DNA from: Candidatus Rokuibacteriota bacterium
GTDB lineage: Bacteria > Methylomirabilota > Methylomirabilia > Rokubacteriales > CSP1-6
Assembly: GCA_003220615.1 (NCBI GenBank)
Contig: QHTB01000150.1
Coordinates: 1-56,884, forward strand
DNA: 56,884 bases
Direction: 5' to 3'
Part shown: positions 32,676 through 41,218 of the stretch, piece after piece
Position numbering within the stretch: position 1 is the first letter of the stretch
How the letters are laid out: each line of letters begins with the position of its first letter
Made by a program: the position numbers and the translations under genes
Notes under the pieces: generated by a model
Seen by the model: the letters and a program-made list of their open reading frames with translations, nothing else
What the model was told of the DNA's origin: nothing
The model's database searches: none

Positions 32676-33872
32676 ATGACCGACGCGCGCCTTCCTCTCG
32701 ATGGCATCCGGGTGCTCGAGCTGGCTCAGGTGGTGGCCGGCCCGTTCTGCGGCACGCTCATGGCCGAGTTCGGCGCCGAGGTGATCAAGACCGAGATGCC
32801 GGGCCGCGGCGACGACCTGCGGCGCCTCGGCCCGTCGGAGGGCGACTGCTCGTACTGGTTCGCCGTGGACAACCGCAACAAGAAGCTCATGACGCTGGAT
32901 CTCCACGCCGCGAAGGGACAGGACATCGTGCGCCGGCTCGTCGCCCACTGCGACGTCGTCCTCGAGAACTTCCGCCCCGGCGTGCTCGAGCGCTGGGGAC
33001 TCGGCTGGGAGGCGCTCCACGCGATCAACCCGCGTCTGGTGATGGCGCGGATCACCGCCTTCGGCCAGACGGGGCCGCTCAACCAGGGCCCGGGCTACGC
33101 GGCGATCGCCTCGGCCTTCGGCGGCAGCTGGTACGTCAACGGCCACGCCGATCGGCCGCCGGCGCGGCCGACGCCGGTGTATCCCGACTACATGACGGGG
33201 TTGTTCACGGCGTTCGGCGTGCTGGCCGCGTTGCGCCACCGCGACGCGACCGGCGAAGGCCAGTGGATCGACGCCGCGCTCTACGAATCGGCGTTTCGCG
33301 TCATGGAGTACACGACCACGCTCTACGGCCGCCAGCACGTCGTCCGCGAGCGCGGTGAGCTCCAGCACGCGGGCTGGCCGGGCGGCGCGTTTCGGACGCT
33401 CGACGACAAGTGGATCGTCTTCACGGCACCGGCGCAGCACCTGTTCGAGCGGCTCTGCACGATGATCGACCAGCCCGACCTTCCTCGCGATCCGCGGTTC
33501 GCCAGCGCGACGGAGCGGCCGAAGCACATCGGCGTGATCGTCGACCTCATGCGGCAGTGGTTCGCGGCGCGACCGGCCGAGAAGGCACTGGCCGAGCTCA
33601 CGGGTCACGACATCCCGCACTCGCCGATCATGAGCATGGCCGACATCTTCGCCGACCCGCACTATCGCGCGCGCGGGACGATCATCGACGTCCCCGCCGA
33701 GGGTATGGGCACGCTGCCGCAGCCCACCGTCGTGCCGCGACTCTCGCGCACGCCCGGGCGGGTGACGCACGCCGGAGCGAGGCTCGGCCGTCACACCGAC
33801 GAGATCCTGTCCGGGCTGCTCGGTTTGACGGACGGCGAGATCGCGACGTTGCACGCCGAGGGTGTTGTCTAG
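32676..33872 (+). CDS. Class III CoA transferase (CaiB/BaiF family)
   Basis: ATG 32676 gives 398 residues. LPLDGIRVLELAQVVAGPFC, LMAEFGAEVIKTEMPGRGDD, VDNRNKKLMTLDL, LENFRPGVLERWGLG and the segment PVYPDYMTGLFTAFGVLAAL, whose Asp corresponds to the catalytic Asp, mark it as a CaiB/BaiF CoA transferase. These enzymes move CoA between organic acids in the cytoplasm. It may activate an acid released by the hydrolases of the same operon-like run, but it has its own 46-bp upstream gap and may be separately transcribed. Confidence 0.92.
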   Translation: MTDARLPLDGIRVLELAQVVAGPFCGTLMAEFGAEVIKTEMPGRGDDLRRLGPSEGDCSYWFAVDNRNKKLMTLDLHAAKGQDIVRRLVAHCDVVLENFRPGVLERWGLGWEALHAINPRLVMARITAFGQTGPLNQGPGYAAIASAFGGSWYVNGHADRPPARPTPVYPDYMTGLFTAFGVLAALRHRDATGEGQWIDAALYESAFRVMEYTTTLYGRQHVVRERGELQHAGWPGGAFRTLDDKWIVFTAPAQHLFERLCTMIDQPDLPRDPRFASATERPKHIGVIVDLMRQWFAARPAEKALAELTGHDIPHSPIMSMADIFADPHYRARGTIIDVPAEGMGTLPQPTVVPRLSRTPGRVTHAGARLGRHTDEILSGLLGLTDGEIATLHAEGVV

Positions 33873-34254
33873 TCTGCGCGGGATCGTCGCGTCCGGAGTG
33901 GGTCAGGGCGCGTACTTCATGAGCCTGGCGTGGGTGCGGAACGCTGTCCACCGATCGCTCGGCTTCGAGCCGTACCCGGGTACGCTCAACGTCCGACTCG
34001 CGGATCCCGACATGCGCTCGCGCTGGCGGGAAGTCTCGAAGCAGCGCGCGCTGCTCCTGACTCCACCACCTCCCGAAACGTGTGGCGGGCGGCTCGTCTC
34101 GATCACGCTGCCCCGGGGCGTCGCGGCGGCCGTCATCGTTCCCGATGTCACCAGGTACGACGACGACGTGCTGGAGGTGATCTCGGCGGTCCATCTGAGG
34201 AGCGAACTCGGACTCGAGGACGGCGCTGTCCTGGAGCTGACCGTCACGGAGTGA
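33862..34254 (+). CDS. CTP-dependent riboflavin kinase-like protein (DUF120/RibK fold)
   Basis: The 130-residue protein starts at GTG 33862, inside the last codons of the CoA transferase gene (11-nt overlap). GIVASGVGQGAYFMSLAWVR, LGFEPYPGTLNVRLAD and DDDVLEVISAVHLRSELGLE match the cradle-loop barrel of archaeal riboflavin kinase, including the glycine-rich GxGxGAYF loop and the PYPGTLN motif. In archaea this enzyme makes FMN using CTP. In bacteria FMN is normally made by RibF, so this copy may phosphorylate another substrate. The translational overlap suggests joint expression with the CoA transferase. Confidence 0.8.
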   Translation: MLSSLRGIVASGVGQGAYFMSLAWVRNAVHRSLGFEPYPGTLNVRLADPDMRSRWREVSKQRALLLTPPPPETCGGRLVSITLPRGVAAAVIVPDVTRYDDDVLEVISAVHLRSELGLEDGAVLELTVTE

Positions 34255-34267
34255 GGTACGCGGGGGG

Positions 34268-36793
34268 CTACTCGCGGCGCAGCACCGGCAGCGGCTTTTC
34301 TCCAAGCAGACGCCACGTGGAGAGGCTCCCGACCGCGAGCGCCACGGCCGTGGGCACGGCCAGACCGAGCGCCAGCGCCAGCGGCGCGAGCACCCAGGGA
34401 GCGTCGAGCACGAACCTGAGCACGGCCCAGGCCAGCACCGCCGCGAGCACGCTTCCGCCCACGCCGGCGGCCAGGCCGAGGCACGCGTACTCGACGGCGA
34501 AGACCCGGGCGACCGTGCTGCGCGTGGCGCCGAGCGTCCTCAAGATCACCGACTCACTCAGGCGCTGATAGCGGCTCGCGCCGAGCGCGCCGGCCATCAC
34601 GACGAGCCCGGCGGAGATGGCGAAGAGCGCCATCGTCCTGACCGCCACCGCCATCTGATCGAGCACACGCCCGAGCCGTTCCAGGACGTCACGCAGCGGG
34701 ATGGCGGTCACGTTGGGAAGCGCCTGCACGACCGCGTCCTGCACGGCGGCCTCGGCGTTCGGCGCGACTCGCGCGGTGGCCACGTAGCTCGTGGGCGCGC
34801 CGTCGAGCGTGCCCGGCGAGAGGATGACGAAGAAGTTCGTCGTGAGGCTCTGCCAGTCGACCTGACGCAAGCTCGTCACCCGCGCCTCCAGTCTCACGCC
34901 CTGAACGTCGAACGCGATGGAGCTGCCGACGGCGAGCCCGAGGTGGCGGGCCGCGGCTTCCTCTACGGACGCCTCGTGAGCGGCCGTCGCACCATCGCTC
35001 CACCAGTGACCGACGGTGACGACGTTTCCCGCGGGCAGCGCCGACGCCGCGGTGAGGACGTAGTCGCGCGTGAAGTATCCGATCCCTTCGTCACCGCGGC
35101 CGCGCCGCTGCTCGACGAGGGCGCGGGTAATCGCGTGCCCATCCAGCGCCGCGAGCCGGGCCCGCACGACCGGCGTGACGGCGGGCGTGATGCCGGAGAC
35201 GTCGCGGACGATGCTCTCGAAGCGCTCGCGCTGCCCGGGCTGGATGTCGACGAAGAAGAACGACGGCGCCTCGCGACGGCGCTCGAGATCGAGTTGTTGG
35301 CCGAGGCTCGCCTCGAGCAGCCCCACGGCGACCAGCAGCATGACGCCGATGCCGAGCGCGACGACCACGCCGACGCCGTGACCGCCGGGACGGGCAAGAT
35401 TCGCCAGTCCCTGACGCAAGGCGAGCGAAGGAAACCGGGGCCGTCGTCGACCGAGCCAGGCGAGGGCACGCGCGAGCAGGGCCAGCACGAGCAGCGCGGC
35501 AGCGACGGCGCCCAGGAAGATCGCGCCGACGGTGAGCGAGACGGCCTGCCAGAGGACGAGGGCGCCGGCCCCGGCCACCAGCGGGAGCGCCGCCAGCCAT
35601 CGCCGTGTCGGCCAGGGAGCATCCCCCTCGACGTCGCGACGAAAGAGCAACGACGGCGACGCGGCTCGCACCTCGCCGAGCGGCCAGAGCGCGATGAGCA
35701 TCGTCAACCCCGTGCCGATCGCCACGCCACGGAGAAGCCCCCACGCCTCGAGTCGAGTTTCGAGGGCGAGCGGCACGAGGCCCGACAGGAGCGAGCCCAC
35801 GAGCGGGGCCAGGGCCACGCCGAGAAGGGCGCCGGCGAGGCTGCCGACGAGACCGAGCCCCGCCGCCTGGACGAGATAGGCGGCGAGCAGGAGCCGCGAC
35901 GTCGCTCCCAGGCACTTGAGGATCGCAATCGTGTCACGCTTGCGCGCCACGAACGCCCGAACCGCCGCGGCCACGCCGACTCCACCCACCAGCAGGCTGG
36001 CCATCCCGACGAGGCCGAGGTAGCTGGTGAGCTGACTGTAGAAGCGGCGCCAGCCGGGCCGGCCCTCGTCGAAAGCGCTCACTCGAACGGACGGATCGGA
36101 AATCACGCCGGCGAGCTGGGCTCGCACGGCGGCTGCCTCCAGAGCGTCCGGCAGCCGCAACAAGGTGCGGTGATTCACGCGGCTGCCGAGCCGGATCAGG
36201 CCGGCGCGGTCGAGCGTCGGTCCCGCCACGAGGAGCCGAGGCCCGAATGAGATGATCCGTCCTGCGCGGTCGGGCTCGTTCAGGATCACGCCCCGAATCA
36301 CCAGCATCACGTCGCCGACGAGGACGCGGTCACCGATGGCCACGCCGAGCCGTGCCAGCGCCGTCTCGTCGGCCAACGCTCCGTCGCCGGCCAAGAGCTC
36401 GCCGAGAGGACGGGCCGGGCGCGTCTCGAGTCGGCCATACAACGGATAGCCTTCGCCGACGGCTTTCAGCTCGACCAGGAGCGTCGACGGCCGCCGGGGA
36501 TGACGGGCCATCGCGGCCAGCTCGCGCACGCGCGCGAACGTCGCGCCGCGGGCGACCAAGCTCGCCAGAGCGGCCTCCGTCTCCGTATCGAGCGGGCGCG
36601 GAGAACGAAGCTCCACGTCGCCCCCGATCAGGCTCTTGCCCTCGCGGGCCAGCGCCCGGTCGAGGTTGCCGGCGAAGCCGGTGACGGCCACCAGTGCCGT
36701 CACGCCCATTGCGACGCAGACGACGAGGACGACGAGGTGACGCCAGCCCGCGCGCGTTTCGCGCCAGGCGAGGCGAAGGACGAGCGCGATCAT
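34268..36793 (-). CDS. ybbP: FtsX-like ABC transporter permease (YbbP type)
   Basis: The 841-residue permease has an N-terminal helix (LVVLVVCVAMGVTALVAVTG), a MacB-like periplasmic domain, and two FtsX blocks of three to four helices each, near residues 240-440 and 690-835 (YLGLVGMASLLVGGVGVAAA; SAGLVVMAGALGASRYQRLS). LGATRSTVARVFAVEYACLG is the typical FtsX coupling segment. It overlaps the upstream ATPase gene by 4 bp (ATGA). With the ATPase and the divergent esterase it reproduces the E. coli ybbA-ybbP/tesA arrangement. Family relatives are mechanotransmission or lipoprotein-type transporters; the exact substrate is unknown. Confidence 0.9.
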   Translation of the reverse strand: MIALVLRLAWRETRAGWRHLVVLVVCVAMGVTALVAVTGFAGNLDRALAREGKSLIGGDVELRSPRPLDTETEAALASLVARGATFARVRELAAMARHPRRPSTLLVELKAVGEGYPLYGRLETRPARPLGELLAGDGALADETALARLGVAIGDRVLVGDVMLVIRGVILNEPDRAGRIISFGPRLLVAGPTLDRAGLIRLGSRVNHRTLLRLPDALEAAAVRAQLAGVISDPSVRVSAFDEGRPGWRRFYSQLTSYLGLVGMASLLVGGVGVAAAVRAFVARKRDTIAILKCLGATSRLLLAAYLVQAAGLGLVGSLAGALLGVALAPLVGSLLSGLVPLALETRLEAWGLLRGVAIGTGLTMLIALWPLGEVRAASPSLLFRRDVEGDAPWPTRRWLAALPLVAGAGALVLWQAVSLTVGAIFLGAVAAALLVLALLARALAWLGRRRPRFPSLALRQGLANLARPGGHGVGVVVALGIGVMLLVAVGLLEASLGQQLDLERRREAPSFFFVDIQPGQRERFESIVRDVSGITPAVTPVVRARLAALDGHAITRALVEQRRGRGDEGIGYFTRDYVLTAASALPAGNVVTVGHWWSDGATAAHEASVEEAAARHLGLAVGSSIAFDVQGVRLEARVTSLRQVDWQSLTTNFFVILSPGTLDGAPTSYVATARVAPNAEAAVQDAVVQALPNVTAIPLRDVLERLGRVLDQMAVAVRTMALFAISAGLVVMAGALGASRYQRLSESVILRTLGATRSTVARVFAVEYACLGLAAGVGGSVLAAVLAWAVLRFVLDAPWVLAPLALALGLAVPTAVALAVGSLSTWRLLGEKPLPVLRRE

Positions 36794-37467
36794 GCCGCGC
36801 CGACGACGCGCCCGTCGCGCAGCGCGACGATCCGCTGACCACGTGCGGCTAGCGCCTCGTCGTGGGTCACGAGCACGAGCGTGCTCCCGTGCTCCCGATT
36901 GAGCGCGAGCAGCAGCTCGATGATCTGCGCGCCCGTGGCCGAGTCGAGATTGCCCGTCGGCTCGTCGGCCAGGACGAGCGGCGGCCGCAACGCAAGCGCG
37001 CGGGCGATGGCCACGCGCTGCTGCTCACCGCCGGAGAGCTGGCTCGGATAGTGATCCGCGCGGCCGACGAGGCCCACGGTGTCGAGGAGCTCACGGGCTC
37101 GCTCGAGGCGGTGCGGCCGGCCCGCCAGCTCGAGCGGCATCGCGACGTTCTCGATGGCCGTGAGCGTGGGGATCAGGTGATAGGACTGGAACACGAAGCC
37201 GACTCGGTCCCGCCGCAAACGTGCGAGCCGGTTCTCGTCGAGGGTGGTGATCTCGACACCGTCGAGCACGATGGAGCCGGCCGTGGGCCGGTCGAGCCCG
37301 GCGATGAGGCCGAGCAGCGTGGACTTGCCGCTGCCCGACGGGCCGGTGACGGCCACCGTCTCACGCGCGGCGACGTCGAGGTTCACACCATCGAGAATCG
37401 CGACCTCGCGCCCGCCGCTCCGCAGCCGCATCACGAGGTCGCGCACCTGGAGGATCATCCGACCCAT
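36790..37467 (-). CDS. ybbA: ABC transporter ATPase (YbbA/LolD-like)
   Basis: The 225-residue nucleotide-binding subunit has Walker [10 protein letters not shown] (about 41-49), Q-loop [20 protein letters not shown], signature [15 protein letters not shown], Walker [13 protein letters not shown] and the H-loop VTHD. The start is ATG 37467; ATG 37458 (MILQVRDLV) is also possible. It energises the FtsX-like permease encoded immediately downstream. Only 14 bp separate its start from the divergent tesA start, so the promoters must overlap the coding regions. Confidence 0.92.
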   Translation of the reverse strand: MGRMILQVRDLVMRLRSGGREVAILDGVNLDVAARETVAVTGPSGSGKSTLLGLIAGLDRPTAGSIVLDGVEITTLDENRLARLRRDRVGFVFQSYHLIPTLTAIENVAMPLELAGRPHRLERARELLDTVGLVGRADHYPSQLSGGEQQRVAIARALALRPPLVLADEPTGNLDSATGAQIIELLLALNREHGSTLVLVTHDEALAARGQRIVALRDGRVVGAA

Positions 37468-37481
37468 ACTACACTTGGCTC

Positions 37482-38126
37482 GTGAGGCCGCTTCGCACCC
37501 GCCGCACCGTCTGCGTGCTCGCCCTCGTGCTTGCGCTGGCGACGATTCCCGTTCACGAGGCGATCGGCGCCGAGCGCGTGATCGTGGCGCTCGGCGACAG
37601 CCTCACGGCGGGCCTGGGCGTGGCGCCCGACGAGGCGTGGCCGGCGCTGCTCGAAGCCCAGCTCCATCGGGCCGGCTCCGAGTATCGAGTCGTGAACGCC
37701 GGCGTGAGCGGCGACACGAGCGCCGGTGGGCTGGCCCGGCTCGACTGGGTGCTGCGCAACGACCCCGAGATCGTCATCGTGGCGCTCGGCGCGAACGATG
37801 GCCTCCGCGGTCAACCGGTCAGCGCGCTGCGCGCCAATCTGCTGGCGATCGTCGAGCGCCTCAAGAAGCGCAACGTGAAGGTCTTGCTGGCGGGCATGCG
37901 GTTGCCGCCCAATTACGGTGCGGCCTACACGGGCGACTTCGCCGCGGTGTTCGTGGACGTCGCGCGGCGCACCGGCGTGCCGCTCGTCCCCTTCCTGCTC
38001 GACGGCGTCGCCGCCAACGCGAGCTTGAACCTGGCCGACGGCATTCATCCCAACCCTGCCGGGCATCGCGTCATCGCCGAGCGCCTCTGGCCGTATCTTC
38101 GGCCGTTGCTGACGGCGGCGCGTTGA
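37482..38126 (+). CDS. tesA: SGNH/GDSL arylesterase / lysophospholipase (TesA-like)
   Basis: The 214-residue protein starts at GTG with a signal peptide (TVCVLALVLALATIPVHEAI). It has the SGNH blocks ALGDSLTAGLG (nucleophile Ser), NAGVSGDTSAGG, VALGANDGLRG and DGIHPNPAGHRVIA (Asp and His), so it is a periplasmic thioesterase I/arylesterase. The divergent ybbA-ybbP pair is the same neighbour as in E. coli, which supports orthology. A hairpin (38159-38183) lies downstream. Confidence 0.9.
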   Translation: MRPLRTRRTVCVLALVLALATIPVHEAIGAERVIVALGDSLTAGLGVAPDEAWPALLEAQLHRAGSEYRVVNAGVSGDTSAGGLARLDWVLRNDPEIVIVALGANDGLRGQPVSALRANLLAIVERLKKRNVKVLLAGMRLPPNYGAAYTGDFAAVFVDVARRTGVPLVPFLLDGVAANASLNLADGIHPNPAGHRVIAERLWPYLRPLLTAAR

Positions 38127-38158
38127 GGACCACCTCCCGTGAAGCGCATGGCGTCGAC

Positions 38159-38183
38159 GTGAAGCGCCTTGGCGCCGCTTCAC
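38159..38183 (+). terminator. Hairpin downstream of tesA
   Basis: GTGAAGCG and CGCTTCAC pair perfectly around a 9-nt loop, 33 nt after the esterase stop; no T-run follows. The remainder of 38127-38450 contains a direct repeat of CGTGAAGCGC and no convincing gene or promoter that I can see. Confidence 0.35.
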
Positions 38184-38369
38184 GGCCACTTCGACGTGAC
38201 TACCCAGATCAACCAACAGCTCCTTCGGAGGTAAACTGCAGCGGGTGGCCTGGGACCCGCGAATCTCCCAGCATCGCCAAGCGATGCGCGGACGCCGCGT
38301 CGCACGCAGTCGCCCTGGCGCGGGCGGCGGGACACCACGCCCAGGGGTCGCCAGAATGACTGCAGCTGA

Positions 38370-39437
<1,068 letters not shown>

Positions 39438-39446
39438 GCGCTCCGC

Positions 39447-39476
39447 TTGACGCGGGCGGGAGATTCTCTCTAGGCT
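39447..39476 (+). promoter_or_regulatory. Possible sigma70 promoter for the amidase gene
   Basis: TTGACG (39447-39452), an 18-nt spacer and a weak TAGGCT (39471-39476) lie 22 bp before ATG 39499, which has a GAGGAGGAG ribosome-binding site. The -10 match is poor. Confidence 0.35.
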
Positions 39477-39498
39477 CCCGGCGAGGAGGAGCCAAGCG

Positions 39499-41013
39499 AT
39501 GCCTGTGACACGACCGACCGTTGCTCAAGTCCGTGCGCTCGCCGACGATCTCGGCTTCACGCTCTCCGATGCCGACGCCCAGTCGTTCCTGGGGCTGATG
39601 GCCGGCAGCTTCGCGGCGTACGACGCCGTCGCTGCGATGCCCGACCACGTTCCCGCCGTGAGATATCCGCGCACACCCGGCTACCGGCCGGAAGGCGCCG
39701 AGAACCGCTACAACGCGTGGTACGTGAAGACGACCGTGAAGGGCACGCAGACCGGCAAGCTCGCGGGGAAGACCATCGTCCTCAAGGACAACGTCTGCCT
39801 GGCCGGCGTGCCGATGATGAACGGAGCCTCGACGCTCGAGGGCTACGTCCCGGACGTCGATGCCACGATCGTCACGCGCATGCTCGATGCCGGAGGAACC
39901 ATCGTCGGCAAGGCCCACTGCGAGTACTTCTGCTTCTCGGGGGGCAGCCACACCTGCGCCGCGGGCCCCGTGCACAATCCGCGCAAGCCCGGCTACTCGG
40001 CCGGAGGCTCGTCATCGGGCTCGGCCGCGCTCGTGGCCGCCGGCGAAGTGGACATGGCGATCGGCGGCGATCAGGGCGGCTCGATCCGCATTCCGGCGTC
40101 GTATTGCGGCATCTACGGCATGAAGCCCACGCACGGCCTCGTGCCCTACACGGGCATCATGCCGATCGAGCTGACGCTCGACCACGCCGGGCCGATGACC
40201 GCGACCGTGGCCGACAATGCACTGCTGCTCGAGGTGCTCGCCGGCGCCGACGGCCTCGATCCTCGTCAGTACGCGCCGAGGACCGCGCCCTACACCGAGG
40301 CGCTCGGGCGGGGCGTCGACGGCCTCCGGATCGGCCTCGTCAAGGAAGGCTTCGGACATCACAACTCGGAGAAGGACGTCGACGCCAGAGTGCGGAGCGC
40401 TGCCGCCGTCTTCGGCAAGCTCGGGGCCAAGGTCGGCGAAGTCTCCGTACCGATGCACGCGATGGGGCCGGCCATCTGGTCGCCGATCGCGCTCGAGGGC
40501 GCCACCGAGCTGATGATGAAGGGCAACGGCTTCGGCACGAACTGGCGGGGCCTCTACGTCACGAGCCTGATCGACGCCCACTCGGCCTGGCGCCACCGTG
40601 CCGACGAGCTCTCGGACACGCTCAAGCTGTCGATGCTGCTCGGCCACTACTTCGTCAAGCACCATCGCGGCCACTTCTACGCCAAGGCACAGAATCTGAG
40701 CCGTAAGCTCCGCGACGCCTACGATGCCGCGCTCGCCGACTTCGATGTGCTCGTGATGCCGACGCTGCCGCTCAAGGCCACGCCGCTGCCGCCGGCCGAT
40801 GCGCCGCGCGAGGTCTCCATCCAGCGCGCGTTCGAGATGATCAGCAACACCGCGCCGTTCGACGCGACCGGACATCCGGCCATGAGCGTGCCGTGTGGCC
40901 AGTCCGACGGCCTCCCGATCGGGTTGATGCTGATCGGCAAGCACTGGGAGGAGAGCACCATCTATCGCGCCGCCCACGCCTTCGAGCAGGCGGGCGACTG
41001 GCGACATGTTTGA
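39499..41013 (+). CDS. Amidase-signature family amidase
   Basis: The 504-residue cytoplasmic hydrolase has the Ser-cisSer-Lys triad. The Lys is in TIVLKDNVCLAGVPM, the cis-Ser in GYSAGGSSSGSAALVAAGE, and the nucleophile Ser in IGGDQGGSIRIPASYCG, with the downstream GMKPTHGLVPYTG block. It probably hydrolyses an aliphatic or aromatic amide to acid and ammonia. The stop codon falls on the first bases of the palindromic repeat that follows. The neighbouring deaminase also releases ammonia, so nitrogen scavenging is a plausible shared theme. Confidence 0.93.
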   Translation: MPVTRPTVAQVRALADDLGFTLSDADAQSFLGLMAGSFAAYDAVAAMPDHVPAVRYPRTPGYRPEGAENRYNAWYVKTTVKGTQTGKLAGKTIVLKDNVCLAGVPMMNGASTLEGYVPDVDATIVTRMLDAGGTIVGKAHCEYFCFSGGSHTCAAGPVHNPRKPGYSAGGSSSGSAALVAAGEVDMAIGGDQGGSIRIPASYCGIYGMKPTHGLVPYTGIMPIELTLDHAGPMTATVADNALLLEVLAGADGLDPRQYAPRTAPYTEALGRGVDGLRIGLVKEGFGHHNSEKDVDARVRSAAAVFGKLGAKVGEVSVPMHAMGPAIWSPIALEGATELMMKGNGFGTNWRGLYVTSLIDAHSAWRHRADELSDTLKLSMLLGHYFVKHHRGHFYAKAQNLSRKLRDAYDAALADFDVLVMPTLPLKATPLPPADAPREVSIQRAFEMISNTAPFDATGHPAMSVPCGQSDGLPIGLMLIGKHWEESTIYRAAHAFEQAGDWRHV

Positions 41014-41089
41014 GTGGGGGCCCCGACATGGCCCCCACACCCCCAACCCGCTCGGAGCGCGCCAGCAAAGCTGGTGCGCTCCTCGGTCA
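41010..41089 (+). repeat. Composite palindromic repeat, copy 1
   Basis: The unit holds two hairpins. One is GTGGGGGCC/GGCCCCCAC around a 7-nt loop (41014-41038). The other is GGAGCGCGCCAGC/GCTGGTGCGCTCC around AAA (41054-41082, one G-T wobble). It begins at the amidase stop codon. An almost identical copy lies 99 bp further on. REP/PU-like extragenic elements have this form, and it probably also terminates the amidase transcript. Confidence 0.85.
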
Positions 41090-41108
41090 TACGTCGCGTG
41101 GGGGACAT

Positions 41109-41187
41109 TTGAGTGGGGGCCCCGACATGGCCCCCACACCCCCAATCGCTCGGAGCGCGCCAGCAAAGCTGGTGCGCTCCTCGGTCA
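41109..41187 (+). repeat. Composite palindromic repeat, copy 2
   Basis: This is a direct copy of the unit at 41010, with one 1-nt deletion and a few substitutions near its centre (CCAATCG instead of CCAACCCG). Both hairpins are kept. It ends 32 bp before the stop codon of the convergent molybdopterin oxidoreductase gene and so could serve as a bidirectional terminator. Confidence 0.85.
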
Positions 41188-41218
41188 ATGCGACGCGTTC
41201 ACTGGTGAGCCTGAGCGG

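Noticed and set aside
41010..41187. Attachment site or IS ends
   Set aside because: The two direct copies have no transposase or integrase between or beside them, and each is itself a double palindrome, which fits an extragenic repeat better.
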